Source: Nitrosospira briensis
GTDB taxonomy: Bacteria; Pseudomonadota; Gammaproteobacteria; Burkholderiales; Nitrosomonadaceae
Assembly (NCBI RefSeq): GCF_900115125.1
Contig: NZ_FOVJ01000001.1
Location: 405,852 to 469,851, forward strand
DNA: 64,000 bases
Direction: 5' to 3'
A model generated the notes under the pieces. That model was not told the DNA's origin and made no database searches. It worked only from the letters and a program-made list of their open reading frames with translations. A program made the translations under genes and the position numbers. Position 1 is the stretch's first letter. Every line of letters starts with the position of its first letter. This document shows positions 26,224-34,502 of the stretch, one piece after another.

Positions 26224-26883
26224 TTACTCCATGGAAATCCGCAATGAGACGGCCGCCGTCCATGGCGCAAGGACCAGGGATGCCAGCAAAAACGCCCCGA
26301 GCAGCGACATGTGCGCTCCAGCGCCCAGGCCTGCCGCGCTTGCTTCCACCGCACCTGCGCCGAATATCAATACGGGTATATACAGGGGCAACACCAGTAG
26401 CGACACCAGAACTCCACCACCTCGCAATCCCAGAGTCAGTGCTGCACCGATGGCGCCAATGAGGCTCAACACGGGTGTTCCCAGCAATAAGGAGGCTGTC
26501 AGCACCAGTAGCGCATCGGTGGACAGATCATATTGGATGCCCAGCACGGGAGCCATCAGCACCAGTGGCACGCCCGTTACCAGCCAGTGCGCCAGCGCCT
26601 TGCCCAACACCAGCAGGGATAGCGACTGGGGCGAGAGCAGCATCTGTTCCAGTGTGCCATCGGCGTGATCGCTTGAAAACATCCGTCCCAGCGACAACAT
26701 GGAGGCCAGCAGCGCCGCTACCCATACGACGCCCGGCGCCATGGTCCGAAGCATGTTCATTTCGGGACCCACGCCGAGGGGAAACAGGCTCACCACGATG
26801 ATGAAAAAAAACAGGGTCGTCAAGACATCTGCCCGTCGCCGCATCGCGAGCAGAAGATCGCGTTGAATTATCCACAGAAACAT
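26224..26883 (-). CDS. ccmB: Heme exporter ABC permease CcmB
   Basis: 219 residues, six predicted helices, with the CcmB signatures RRRADVLTTLFFFIIVVSLFP, LGVGPE, ADGTLEQMLLSPQSL and VLGKALAHW. With CcmA it forms the ATPase part of CcmABCD, which releases holo-CcmE. Only one base separates it from ccmA. Confidence 0.96.
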   Translation of the reverse strand: MFLWIIQRDLLLAMRRRADVLTTLFFFIIVVSLFPLGVGPEMNMLRTMAPGVVWVAALLASMLSLGRMFSSDHADGTLEQMLLSPQSLSLLVLGKALAHWLVTGVPLVLMAPVLGIQYDLSTDALLVLTASLLLGTPVLSLIGAIGAALTLGLRGGGVLVSLLVLPLYIPVLIFGAGAVEASAAGLGAGAHMSLLGAFLLASLVLAPWTAAVSLRISME

Positions 26884-26884
26884 G

Positions 26885-27505
26885 TCAGGCGAGCTGTAAC
26901 CGCTGCGTTGCGACAGCGGTTATCTCGATCTCCTGATGGGTCGTCATTACTATCATGCCGCCATGTTCCAGATGCCGCTCCATTAAATCCTGAATGAGCT
27001 TTACCGCAGTAGTATCCAGCGCCGTCAAAGGCTCATCCAGTATCCACAGGACGGTTTGGCACACCAGCAGACGCGCCAATGTCACCCTGCGCCGTTGCCC
27101 CTGAGACAGTACCTTTGCCGGCAATAGCTCGCGCCCCCCCAATCCCATGTGCTGCAAGGCTTCATGGGCTTTACGCTCATCGATTTCAACACCTGCCAGG
27201 GCACTGGAAATACGAAGATTCTCGATAGCGGTCAAATCATCTTTTACGCCGCTCAAATGGCCGAGGTACGTCATTGCGCCGTGATAACTTCCACCAAGGG
27301 AGCGGATTTCAACGCCATCCCAGCGGATGTCCCCGTGGGCAGGCGTGGCTAGTCCGCACAGCATGCGTAGAAGGCTCGTTTTACCGCTGCCATTGCGACC
27401 CTGAACCTGCATCAAGCCGCCTGTTTCAAGGGAGAAATTGACGTCGCTGAACAGCTTGCGGTCGCCGCGGACGCACGTTAGCTTGTTTCCTTGCAGCGTT
27501 GACAT
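26885..27505 (-). CDS. ccmA: Heme exporter ABC ATPase CcmA
   Basis: 206 residues, single ABC domain: Walker A GRNGSGKTSLLRM, signature LSQGQRRRVTLARLL, Walker B LWILDEPLTALD and switch His in MTTHQE. This is the first gene of the minus-strand ccmABCDEFGHI operon. Its promoter should lie between 27506 and about 27600, divergent from the small membrane-protein gene. Confidence 0.97.
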   Translation of the reverse strand: MSTLQGNKLTCVRGDRKLFSDVNFSLETGGLMQVQGRNGSGKTSLLRMLCGLATPAHGDIRWDGVEIRSLGGSYHGAMTYLGHLSGVKDDLTAIENLRISSALAGVEIDERKAHEALQHMGLGGRELLPAKVLSQGQRRRVTLARLLVCQTVLWILDEPLTALDTTAVKLIQDLMERHLEHGGMIVMTTHQEIEITAVATQRLQLA

Positions 27506-27665
27506 TTGTCGAAACGAAAAAACGGGGATTATAGCGTATCGATGAGGTCGATGCCTTTCATATCATTACGCTAACGGATGCGAGAACAATTCAAGAAATT
27601 GAATTCATCATAATACCCTGAGCCTGGCCCATTTTTTTATACGATGCCTATAGCTAACAAGTAAA

Positions 27666-27977
27666 GTGAGGAGCATTGGACGAATCCACTTTTCGCGCAC
27701 CTATCGCAGCATGACCGGCATTATCATGGCCGCGGTCATTCTCATTATCCTGGCCCTGATTGGTATCAACATGGTGCTATTGCTGGTATCCGACTGGATA
27801 CTGGCTTATGCGGGCACCTTTTTCCTGGGTTTTGGCGGGTCGCTCTGGACTTCCGAGATAGCGATTAATTACTACAAAACGGTATTCGGCGTGGCGGTAT
27901 CGCTCTTTGCTATGGTACTGCTGGTAGGTATCGTCAAGGGTTGCAGATCATCTTTTTTCAGTTTCTTTTATGAATGA
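27666..27977 (+). CDS. Small membrane protein, unknown function
   Basis: Up to 103 residues from a GTG at 27666; ATG codons at 27711 and 27726 would give 88 or 83 residues. None has a good ribosome site: the AGGAG at 27669 is inside the longest version. Two strongly hydrophobic helices (IIMAAVILIILALIGINMVLLL and VAVSLFAMVLLVGIV, roughly residues 19-40 and 77-91) flank a segment with LAYAGTFFLGFGGSLWTSEIA. I do not recognise a family. The stop codon lies inside a 15-bp inverted repeat. It is divergent from ccmA. Confidence 0.5.
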   Translation: MRSIGRIHFSRTYRSMTGIIMAAVILIILALIGINMVLLLVSDWILAYAGTFFLGFGGSLWTSEIAINYYKTVFGVAVSLFAMVLLVGIVKGCRSSFFSFFYE

Positions 27978-28001
27978 TAAAGGACGTTATCATTCATAAA
28001 A
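27966..28001. repeat. 15-bp inverted repeat overlapping a stop codon
   Basis: TTTTATGAATGATAA and TTATCATTCATAAAA pair perfectly around the 6-nt loop AGGACG. The TGA at 27975-27977 that ends the membrane-protein gene is within the left arm. A weak AT-rich terminator is plausible; no separate T-run follows the stem. Confidence 0.55.
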
Positions 28002-28408
28002 AAGAGCTAGAGACTCATCAAGCATTATGATGTAAAAGGTTATCTAATCTGTAGTAGTCGCTACTTCGTCTGCAGTTCCCGCTGCCATAATCGGCAGATT
28101 GGGTACAGCCATGGTAAAACCGTTTTCAATGGCGCCGAAGAAGTTCACTTCCTAGACAATCAGACAATCGCGAGCTGTGCGAGAAGGAAGGAAATGCTCA
28201 GTGGGTTTTCTTAGGCCATCTTTCGAACTCATCTATATTCATGAATACAGCTGACAAACGCCTATGCTTTACCGATGCGAAAAACTACAGGCTTGTCTCC
28301 AGGAAGATCCTTGAGAACAAATGACAGCCCTCTTTTGATTATGGATATGTCACGAGCAGCTGACAAGCAACCAACGCGATGCCGCCCTGAAGACCAACCA
28401 TGCGGGGC
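28002..28408. other. Non-coding or decayed stretch, about 400 bp
   Basis: There is no intact gene. On the minus strand two protein-like pieces without start codons are visible. One ends near 28047 and includes EVNFFGAIENGFTMAVPNLP, with an in-frame TAG just before it at about 28153. The other, near 28265-28360, reads IIKRGLSFVLKDLPGDKPVV. They look like remains of disrupted genes near the IS element, but neither could be assigned to a family. Confidence 0.35.
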
Positions 28409-28690
28409 TCAGTCGCCATCTTCATTCTCCCGCGCAAGTTGCGACTTGAGATGATAGGCATCGATGTCAAAGTCTCTGCTGTCCGAGACCGCGGCCAGTA
28501 CCAGGGGCGTAATGCGCGCCCGCTCTTCCTCGGTCTCGACGTTTGTGAAGTTGGCCGCAGCTGCCTCGGCGAACAGTTTCTCTGACAGCCGCTTTGCCTT
28601 TACTTCATGACTCTCTATGTCGGAATTGGCGCCGGGAGGGATGTTTTCCTCGATCCATGTTTTTGCCCACATCAGGAAGCGATTGCTCAT
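28409..28690 (-). CDS. Small cytosolic protein, possibly DUF768-like
   Basis: 93 residues, acidic and helical: WAKTWIEENIPPGANSDIES, KAKRLSEKLFAEAAAANF and VETEEERARITPLVLAAV. The order 'WI..NIP' then 'KRLSEKLFAEA' resembles the DUF768 family of rhizobia, but this is from memory of the pattern only. The ribosome site is weak (GGTGGGC). It lies between decayed DNA and an IS6 element, so foreign origin is possible. No function can be given. Confidence 0.5.
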   Translation of the reverse strand: MSNRFLMWAKTWIEENIPPGANSDIESHEVKAKRLSEKLFAEAAAANFTNVETEEERARITPLVLAAVSDSRDFDIDAYHLKSQLARENEDGD

Positions 28691-28986
28691 GACTGCCCAC
28701 CCATCTTCTGCGTTGAGTTCGGCGCCGGTCGCCCCTCATGGGAGCATTTTACCCATGACAAAATAGGTTATCAAGGGTAAAAGCTAGTAGTAATTTTCCG
28801 GGATTTTTCGATCGTTTGATTATCGATAATGTATTTCGAGTCACAGATAAAAAAAGACCCGTCACAATGCCCTCCCAGCATAAAATTTGATGACCTAAGG
28901 ACACCCAATGATGAGGAACTTCATAAATCCTCACCCAAGCCAAAGAAGCCTGGGAGCGGTGATTTTACCCTTTGATAACAAAATTG
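28691..28986. other. Intergenic stretch before the IS element, about 300 bp
   Basis: AT-rich, no supported gene. A 64-codon open frame on the minus strand has no recognisable features. Confidence 0.4.
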
Positions 28987-29817
28987 GGCTCTGTTGTTGC
29001 AAAAAAAGGACAAACCAGAAACTATGCGTGTGATCTGATTGATTATGTCCTGTAGATAAGGAATTGCCTTTCAATGAGCCAGATTTCTCCTGTGAGGCCT
29101 TGGCCCCATTTCCAAATGTCCATCTGTCCTTTCTTGAACATCCGCATGAGCTCGAAACCTTTGATGGTGTCGTAGGCTGTTTTCATCGATTTAAAGCCCC
29201 GTACCGGGTTTAACAAGCGTTTGAGCTTGCCATGATCAGCTTCGATAATATTGTTCAAGTATTTGACCTGCCGGTGCACGGTATCCGGCGGACACTTTCC
29301 TTCCGCTTTTAATTCGGCCATGGCGGATCTGTAAGCGGGCGCCTTGTCGGTATTGATAGCACTGGGGTACGCCCAGGGTTCCATGGATTTCAGGGCTTTG
29401 CCCAAGAACCGTTTGGCGGCCTGGGTATTGCGCGTTGGGGAGAGATAGAAATCAATCGTATGGCCACACTTATCAATGGCCCGGTATAAATACGCCCACT
29501 TACCTTTGACCTTCACATAAGTTTCATCTACCCGCCAGCTGTAGCCCATCGTCGGCTTCCAGAACCACCGCAGACGCTTTTCCATTTCGGGCGCGTAATG
29601 CTGAACCCAACGGTAGAGTGTTGTGTGATCCACATCAAGACAACGTTCCAGCATCATTTCCTCCAGATCACGATAACTGATGCCGTATTTACAATACCAC
29701 CTGACACAACCCAGAATCATCACCCCACGGAAATGACGCCACTTAAAATCTGACATTGATGATCTGACCGGAAAAACACAATGGTGCACCTCGCTTCTTA
29801 TTTTTTGCAACAGAACC
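28987..29817 (-). mobile_element. IS6-family insertion sequence, 831 bp
   Basis: Terminal inverted repeats are GGCTCTGTTGTTGCAAAAAA at the left and, read inward from the right, GGTTCTGTTGCAAAAAA. These match the IS6-type end GG(T/C)TCTGTTGCAAA, except that the left end has an extra GTT. The single transposase gene fills the element. The 8 bp on each side (CAAAATTG and GTAAAAAG) differ, so there is no target-site duplication. This could reflect cointegrate formation, a deletion next to the element, or age. Confidence 0.85.
29043..29756 (-). CDS. IS6-family DDE transposase
   Basis: 237 residues from the ATG at 29756 (MSDFKWRHFRGVMILGCVRW). The N-terminal HTH region has YCKYGISYRDLEEMMLERG-like residues. 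The DDE core is visible: first Asp in WRVDETYVKVKGKWAYLYRA, second in NTDKAPAY, Glu in NNIIEADHGKLKRL. The ~237-aa length is normal for IS6. It appears intact and possibly active. The longer frame to 29810 runs into the terminal repeat. Confidence 0.92.
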   Translation of the reverse strand: MSDFKWRHFRGVMILGCVRWYCKYGISYRDLEEMMLERCLDVDHTTLYRWVQHYAPEMEKRLRWFWKPTMGYSWRVDETYVKVKGKWAYLYRAIDKCGHTIDFYLSPTRNTQAAKRFLGKALKSMEPWAYPSAINTDKAPAYRSAMAELKAEGKCPPDTVHRQVKYLNNIIEADHGKLKRLLNPVRGFKSMKTAYDTIKGFELMRMFKKGQMDIWKWGQGLTGEIWLIERQFLIYRT

Positions 29818-29973
29818 GTAAAAAGGGAGGCAGAGAAAAGAAAAAAACTATTTTATAACCGCCTATATTTAAGTTAAGGGTCGTAGCTACCCTAGCGCCT
29901 ATCATCTGCGATGCTGAATTGTGGCGAGTAATTGATGCTATGTTTTTTGGCATCGAAATATAAGGAGAAAAAT

Positions 29974-30540
29974 ATGATTTCCCTGGAGTCTCCTCACATG
30001 GGACTGAACGATCCTCGTGCGCCAGCAACCATTCAGATGTGGAACACCTGGAACGTTAGCCTTACTGAGACCCCCGATCATATTACTAGGTGGGTTGCTG
30101 AAGTCGCTCGTGGCGCACCCAGCGAGAAGCTTAAGCACGTTGTCTTTAGCTGCCACGGTAACGCAAGTTATCTTCAAATGGGTCAAGGAATTGACCGTTC
30201 TCATACGAATCTTTTCAGTAGATGGGCCGGTAAAGTTGAGAAGATCTGGTTTCGTGCCTGCTTGGTCGGATTTATTAGAAACCCTGGAGCTCCAATTACT
30301 GGAGACGGCAATCTATTTTGCTCTGAAATCGCCAAGGCTGCTCAGTGTTATGTGGTGGTATCAACTGAGCTTCAAGTGGAATTTTCGGGTCGTGTGTTGC
30401 CCTACGGTCAGCTTGACACGTTCGAGGGATTGGTATTGAGCTACGGACCAAGCGGAGACATCACATGGTCGTATCGCTACCCATCGACATACCAACGCAA
30501 TCCGTCTAACCTCCGTAGCTGGACAAGGAATCCGGATTGA
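29974..30540 (+). CDS. Orphan protein with caspase-like (DUF4347/CHAT-like) His/Cys pattern
   Basis: 188 residues from the ATG at 29974, preceded by AAGGAG. I do not recognise a named family. The central part reads HVVFSCHGNASYLQMGQG, then about 25 residues later KIWFRACLVGF, then GNLFCSEIAKAAQCYVVVSTE. This order recalls clan CD / DUF4347 / CHAT domains: a hydrophobic strand ending in HG, a second strand ending in (A/G)C, then G..F...IA......VV.S. The candidate dyad is His in SCHGN and Cys in RACLVG. There is no signal peptide. It stands alone next to the IS6 element with no operon partner. Protease or effector activity is conjecture. Confidence 0.5.
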   Translation: MISLESPHMGLNDPRAPATIQMWNTWNVSLTETPDHITRWVAEVARGAPSEKLKHVVFSCHGNASYLQMGQGIDRSHTNLFSRWAGKVEKIWFRACLVGFIRNPGAPITGDGNLFCSEIAKAAQCYVVVSTELQVEFSGRVLPYGQLDTFEGLVLSYGPSGDITWSYRYPSTYQRNPSNLRSWTRNPD

Positions 30541-31135
30541 ATCCGGGAGCCACAGGTATAGCAGGAAGTTTTCGGGATCAATAGTCTTAGTTGTCCAGGT
30601 ATCGGCTTCTGCTGGATGAAAATGCAGGTTGCTTCGAGATCATCATCGTCAAACTTGGATACCTGGAACTTGCTCGTTCGCCGTGAAGGCTAGCGGATTC
30701 AGTTCCTCATATCAGTCACGGTTCGTGCGTCTCGATCTTGTGTCTGTCGTTATCGCCGATGGTGATGAAAAATGAATGTAGCCTCATTCTCATCCCCGAA
30801 AAGATCACATCGTATCAATCCTACTGCGGCCTCATACGTCTCCACCAATAGGGATTTATCGCACATACTCCTTGTGAGCAATCTCTCGTTAGGGCTAGCC
30901 CTAGTGAGAGGTAGTTTAATCCCCTGAAAAGCCTATCAATAGATACTGATTTGATTCATGATCATCTATCTATCACAGCATCTTTAATCCGTGCGAGGGT
31001 AAATGATCTGCTCTACCACGGAACATCGTGCACTATCCCTTACTTTGCCGCGACCTTCCAGTAGCAATCGCTATGATATAATCATAAATGCTTTCGGCAC
31101 TTGCTCGAATCTCTCCTGGATCATGGAGGCTGGCG
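30541..31135. other. Intergenic region, about 595 bp, no gene supported
   Basis: There is no convincing ORF. It contains the long near-palindrome at 30881-30912. GGAGG at 31125-31129 is the ribosome site of the M20 gene. Confidence 0.45.
30881..30912. repeat. Long near-perfect palindrome
   Basis: The core TAGGGCTAGCCCTA (30890-30903) is perfectly palindromic. Pairing continues outward through CTCTC/GAGAG with two G-T wobbles between, for a hairpin of about 32 nt. It is 340 nt after the orphan caspase-like gene and could be a terminator or an operator. Confidence 0.5.
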
Positions 31136-32497
31136 ATGAAGAAAACCAGTTTTGCGGAAGATGTTTGCTTCAAGATGCAGGCGCTCGTAGTTGCGCTCTT
31201 GATACTTGTGACTTCAACGGCTGGAGCCCAGGAGGCTTCATTGGAAGCGCAGATTCGCGAACGCTCGGCGGCCGTCGAAAAGCAACTAATCGCTTGGCGT
31301 CGCGACATTCACCAGCATCCGGAACTTGGAGACCAAGAGCGGCGCACGTCGCGACTTGTCGCAGAGCACCTGAAGCGTCTGGGTGTGGATGTCCAGACCG
31401 GAGTGGGCAGAACAGGCGTTGTCGGCATTTTGAAGGGCGCAAAACCGGGACCGGTTGTAGGACTGCGCGCCGACATGGATGCACTCCCTGTCACGGAGCC
31501 TGAGGGACTGCCGTTCGCTTCCAAGGCGACGGCGGTTTATCACGGCAAGGAGGTGAGTGTCATGCATGCGTGCGGTCACGATGCACACACGGCCATGCTG
31601 ATGGCGACAGCCGAGATCCTTGCCGGCATGAAGGAGCAGCTGCCGGGAACCGTGATGTTCATTTTTCAACCGGCCGAGGAAGGTTCCAGCGTCGTCATGC
31701 CCGGCGAAGGCAAAAGCTGGGGGGCAAAGCTGATGCTGGAGGAGGGACTCTTCAAGAACGTCAAGCCGGATGCCGTCTTTGCGGTTCATGTCATGCCCGG
31801 GCCATCAGGTGAGATTAGCTGGCGCACCGGCGCGACCACAGCAAGTGGTGACATGCTTCAGATCAGCGTCCACGGCCGGCAAGGCCACGGTGGAATGCCG
31901 TGGAACACGATCGATCCGATCGTCACATCCGCACAGGTTCTTACAGGTTTGCAAACCGTCGTCAGTCGGCGGGCAAATCTTGCATTGTCCCCTGCAGTCG
32001 TAACGATTGGCGCGATCAAAGGCGGGACTGGGCCGAACGTCATCCCGGACCGCGTCGATATGTCAGGCACCATCCGGGCCTACGACGAAAGTGTTCGCGA
32101 ACAGGTCGGGCAAGATGTGAAATTGAGCGCCGAGAATATTGCCGAGAGCGCCGGGGCGAAGGCTGAGGTTTCGGTTATACCCATCTACGCAACCACAATC
32201 AACGACGCTGCGTTGGCTGCAAAGATGGAGCCGATCATTCGCAAAGCTGCCGACGGCAAGGTCGCGGTTGCCCGGTTGATCGGTGCATCCGAAGATTTCT
32301 CCTATCTGGCGCAAGAGGCTCCTGGCTTGTATCTGTTTCTGGGTGTCACGCCTGAAGACCAGGATCCTTTAAAGGTGGCGCCAAACCACAGTCCCCATTT
32401 TTTCGTCGATGAGCGGGCTCTCGTGGTTGGTACGCGAACCATGGCGTTGATGACCGCCGCGTTTTTGACAGGCCAGGTTATGGACGTTGCGAAGTAA
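31136..32497 (+). CDS. Secreted M20-family amidohydrolase (hippurate hydrolase-like)
   Basis: 453 residues from the ATG at 31136 (GGAGG 6 nt upstream); an upstream in-frame start at 31088 lacks this. An N-terminal signal (about 10-32, ending STAGAQ) implies export, unlike most cytosolic M20D enzymes. Zinc-site motifs: GLRADMDALPV, MHACGHDAHTAML, FQPAEEG, FAVHVMPG and NHSPHFFVDE. The lid domain is about residues 215-330 (GRQGHGGMPWNTIDP). M20D members cleave N-acyl amino acids, hippurate or indole-acetyl conjugates; the substrate here is unknown. A mutilated copy of its 3' end lies at 59193-59316. Confidence 0.9.
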   Translation: MKKTSFAEDVCFKMQALVVALLILVTSTAGAQEASLEAQIRERSAAVEKQLIAWRRDIHQHPELGDQERRTSRLVAEHLKRLGVDVQTGVGRTGVVGILKGAKPGPVVGLRADMDALPVTEPEGLPFASKATAVYHGKEVSVMHACGHDAHTAMLMATAEILAGMKEQLPGTVMFIFQPAEEGSSVVMPGEGKSWGAKLMLEEGLFKNVKPDAVFAVHVMPGPSGEISWRTGATTASGDMLQISVHGRQGHGGMPWNTIDPIVTSAQVLTGLQTVVSRRANLALSPAVVTIGAIKGGTGPNVIPDRVDMSGTIRAYDESVREQVGQDVKLSAENIAESAGAKAEVSVIPIYATTINDAALAAKMEPIIRKAADGKVAVARLIGASEDFSYLAQEAPGLYLFLGVTPEDQDPLKVAPNHSPHFFVDERALVVGTRTMALMTAAFLTGQVMDVAK

Positions 32498-32533
32498 CGA
32501 TCGCGCCACGCGCGGTTGAAGGAATTGAAGGGA

Positions 32534-32841
32534 TTAAGGAGCGCGACCTTTTATCAAAGCCAGGTTTCTGCGATAGTGCAGACAGGCAATGCCGACAGGG
32601 TCGCCCTCTACCCTGAACCATAGGGGAATCTCTTCATATTTGCTCGCCGCGCATCTTTAACTAATGCCGGGTAGAGCATGGGATTGCTTTCAATCATTTC
32701 CAAAGCTTCCTCGACCTTGGAGGCGAAATCAGCCCCTAATCCCGGTCGCTGCTTTTCGTACCAGTCTCTTGCTTGTGCCACATCATTGAATGCCTGAAGG
32801 GTAACGATCAAGGCGCAAGCTGACGCAACGCGTCCCTCCAC
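32534..32841 (-). pseudogene. RelE/ParE-type toxin gene, frameshifted
   Basis: The first ~67 codons encode a ParE/RelE-like toxin (FNDVAQARDWYEKQRPGLGADF, VEEALEMIESNPMLYPAL, RANMKRFPY). The frame then ends at SG-stop. Reading on in the next frame restores the family's final strand, WFRVEGDPVGIACLHYRR, down to a stop at about 32534, so one indel at about 32618-32625 has split the gene. The family's C-terminal strand carries part of the active surface, so the toxin is probably inactive. The likely start is a TTG at 32811, overlapping the antitoxin stop as TTGA. Confidence 0.75.
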
Positions 32842-33017
32842 GGCAGGGCGGTTTTCTTGTCTTCATCGAATGTCGTCAGACGGGATTCCACTTCATCCCT
32901 TACCTCTGGAGACACCGGGATATTATTTTCTTCAAGGCTTTCCGAAAGCAGATCCATCAGCTCAAGCTTCTGATCCGCTGTAAGGGCCTTTACATCTTCT
33001 TTTGTGAGCATTTTCAT
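32808..33017 (-). CDS. Addiction-module antitoxin (TIGR02574-type)
   Basis: 69 residues from the ATG at 33017 (GGAGGAAG 8 nt upstream). MKMLTKEDVKALTADQKLELMDLLSESL is the family's N-terminal helix; the C-terminal LPWRDALRQLAP resembles the usual 'awrevlarl' end. It precedes and overlaps the toxin gene, and its start overlaps the recombinase stop (ATGA). It is intact, while the toxin is broken. Confidence 0.8.
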   Translation of the reverse strand: MKMLTKEDVKALTADQKLELMDLLSESLEENNIPVSPEVRDEVESRLTTFDEDKKTALPWRDALRQLAP

Positions 33018-33583
33018 GATACGACTTCCTCCAAACTTTCTGCACGAGCAGCAGGCAGGTGATTGTAGAGAGTTGATATGGAAACACCAACACGCTTCGC
33101 AACCTCTGCTACCAATCGCTGGGTTCCGCAATAAGGCTTTCGCGGTCTGCAAATCTCTATCAGATAACAGCCGCTGTCTGCGGCCCCGTTCCGCGCCGAC
33201 TTCAGGCCTGCATTGGTCCAGTCCCGGATAACCCCACGTTCAAACTCGGCTAGTGCCGAAAAAATATGAAAGACCAGTTTTCCGCTTGGTGAACTCGTGT
33301 CAATCGGGTCCTGCAAGGATTTCAACCCAATCCCTCGGACCTCAAAATCCTCGACTGTCTCGATCAGTTGCTTCATGGATCGGGCAAGGCGGTCAAGCTT
33401 CCAGACTATTAGAATATCCCCTTTGCGCATGTACAACAGCGCGGCCTTCAGCTCTGGTCTGTCCCGCTGCGCACCTGAAGATTTCTCCTGAAAGATTTTC
33501 TCGCAACCCTCTTTAGTCAGGGCGTCGATCTGTAAAGCCAAATCTTGATCCTGAGTACTGACCCGCGCATAGCCGATTTTCAT
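33014..33583 (-). CDS. Serine recombinase (resolvase/invertase) with two compensating frameshifts
   Basis: 189 residues. The catalytic domain is standard: IGYARVSTQDQDLALQIDAL with nucleophile Ser9, EKSSGAQRDRPEL, GDILIVWKLDRLARS and the E helix LVFHIFSALAEFER. After KSAR the sequence (residues ~132-156, nt 33116-33190) is foreign to the family. Reading that stretch in the +1 frame gives RRQRLLSDRDLQTAKALLRN, which is the expected linker and start of the HTH. The normal frame resumes with VAEVAKRVGVSISTLYNHLP. Two opposite indels therefore scramble ~25 residues before the DNA-binding helix, so activity is doubtful. The gene may derive from a transposon or plasmid together with the toxin-antitoxin pair. 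Confidence 0.8.
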   Translation of the reverse strand: MKIGYARVSTQDQDLALQIDALTKEGCEKIFQEKSSGAQRDRPELKAALLYMRKGDILIVWKLDRLARSMKQLIETVEDFEVRGIGLKSLQDPIDTSSPSGKLVFHIFSALAEFERGVIRDWTNAGLKSARNGAADSGCYLIEICRPRKPYCGTQRLVAEVAKRVGVSISTLYNHLPAARAESLEEVVS

Positions 33584-33858
33584 TTTTGCCTTTTCTTCTC
33601 CAAAAACTCGTCTCCATGTTACCTGTGCAAGGGCTTTGCCTACGACTGCACGTAAGTGGTAGGTTCGTGCTCACCCAGGCTTGGGAGTGTTGTGTCGCTG
33701 GTTTGAGAAGAACTGGGGTAACCAAGGAGTGCAGGCCTCTGGACCGCCTTCACATTCATGACCCGAGGTGAACCATCATCCGGGTGCAACGATGATCGAA
33801 GGTACAAGGGTTCGGAGAGTGACCCTATAGATCGCTATCAGTTCAGCTGTTCCAATTT

Positions 33859-34365
33859 TCAGGTTTTCACCTGCCCTCCCTTATCTCCTTTATCCCCCTT
33901 GTCCTGCTGGAACATCGTTTTCGCGCGCTGCTTTATTTCGTCCAGAGAGAGGTCTTCGTTATGAGTCGCAAGGAACCACATGTGTCCGAACGGATCTTCC
34001 AATGCGCCTGTCCGGTCGCCATAAAACTGATCCTGGACCGGTTTGACGATTTTTGCACCGGCGGCCACGGCCTGATCGAACAATGCATCCACGTCCTTCA
34101 CATATAAATGAAGGCCAATCGGCGAACCGCCCAAAGCTTGCGGGCTACGGAAGGTGCTTTCTCCGCCGCAAGAGTCAGCCATCATGATGCGGGAATCACC
34201 GATTTGAATTTCGGCATGTCCGACTTTGCCGCCGGGCGCGTCCATTTTATATAATTCAGCTGCATTGAACGCCCGTTTGTAAAAATCGATGGCTTCGGTG
34301 GCGCCATCGATCATCAGGTATGGGGTGATGGTATGGTAGCCATTGGGTATGGGTTTGGTTGTCAT
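33859..34365 (-). CDS. VOC superfamily (PhnB/glyoxalase-like) protein
   Basis: 168 residues. A PhnB-type vicinal oxygen chelate fold: ITPYLMIDGATEAIDFYKRAF, GKVGHAEIQIGDSRIMMAD, LHLYVKDVDALFDQAVAAGA and YGDRTGALEDPFGHMWFLATH. The family includes metal-binding dioxygenases and glyoxalases; the His and Glu positions (GHAEIQ, GH.W) are kept, but the substrate is unknown. The last ~15 residues are a low-complexity GDKGDKGG repeat encoded by a short CCTTTATCC-like repeat, which may be slippage-prone. Confidence 0.85.
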   Translation of the reverse strand: MTTKPIPNGYHTITPYLMIDGATEAIDFYKRAFNAAELYKMDAPGGKVGHAEIQIGDSRIMMADSCGGESTFRSPQALGGSPIGLHLYVKDVDALFDQAVAAGAKIVKPVQDQFYGDRTGALEDPFGHMWFLATHNEDLSLDEIKQRAKTMFQQDKGDKGDKGGQVKT

Positions 34366-34502
34366 TGGCCTGACTCCTTTTTCGCACTATTTCGAATGAT
34401 GATCTGAATGTAATCTTACGGGACGTTGTCCCCGGCGGCACAGGCCGCCATTAATCGATCAGGTCGGCTTGAGGCGCGGTCATACCCCGGCTGCTTGCCG
34501 CG

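Noticed and set aside
28749-28943. 64-codon minus-strand frame before the IS element
   Set aside because: No start signal, no motif, AT-rich spacer.
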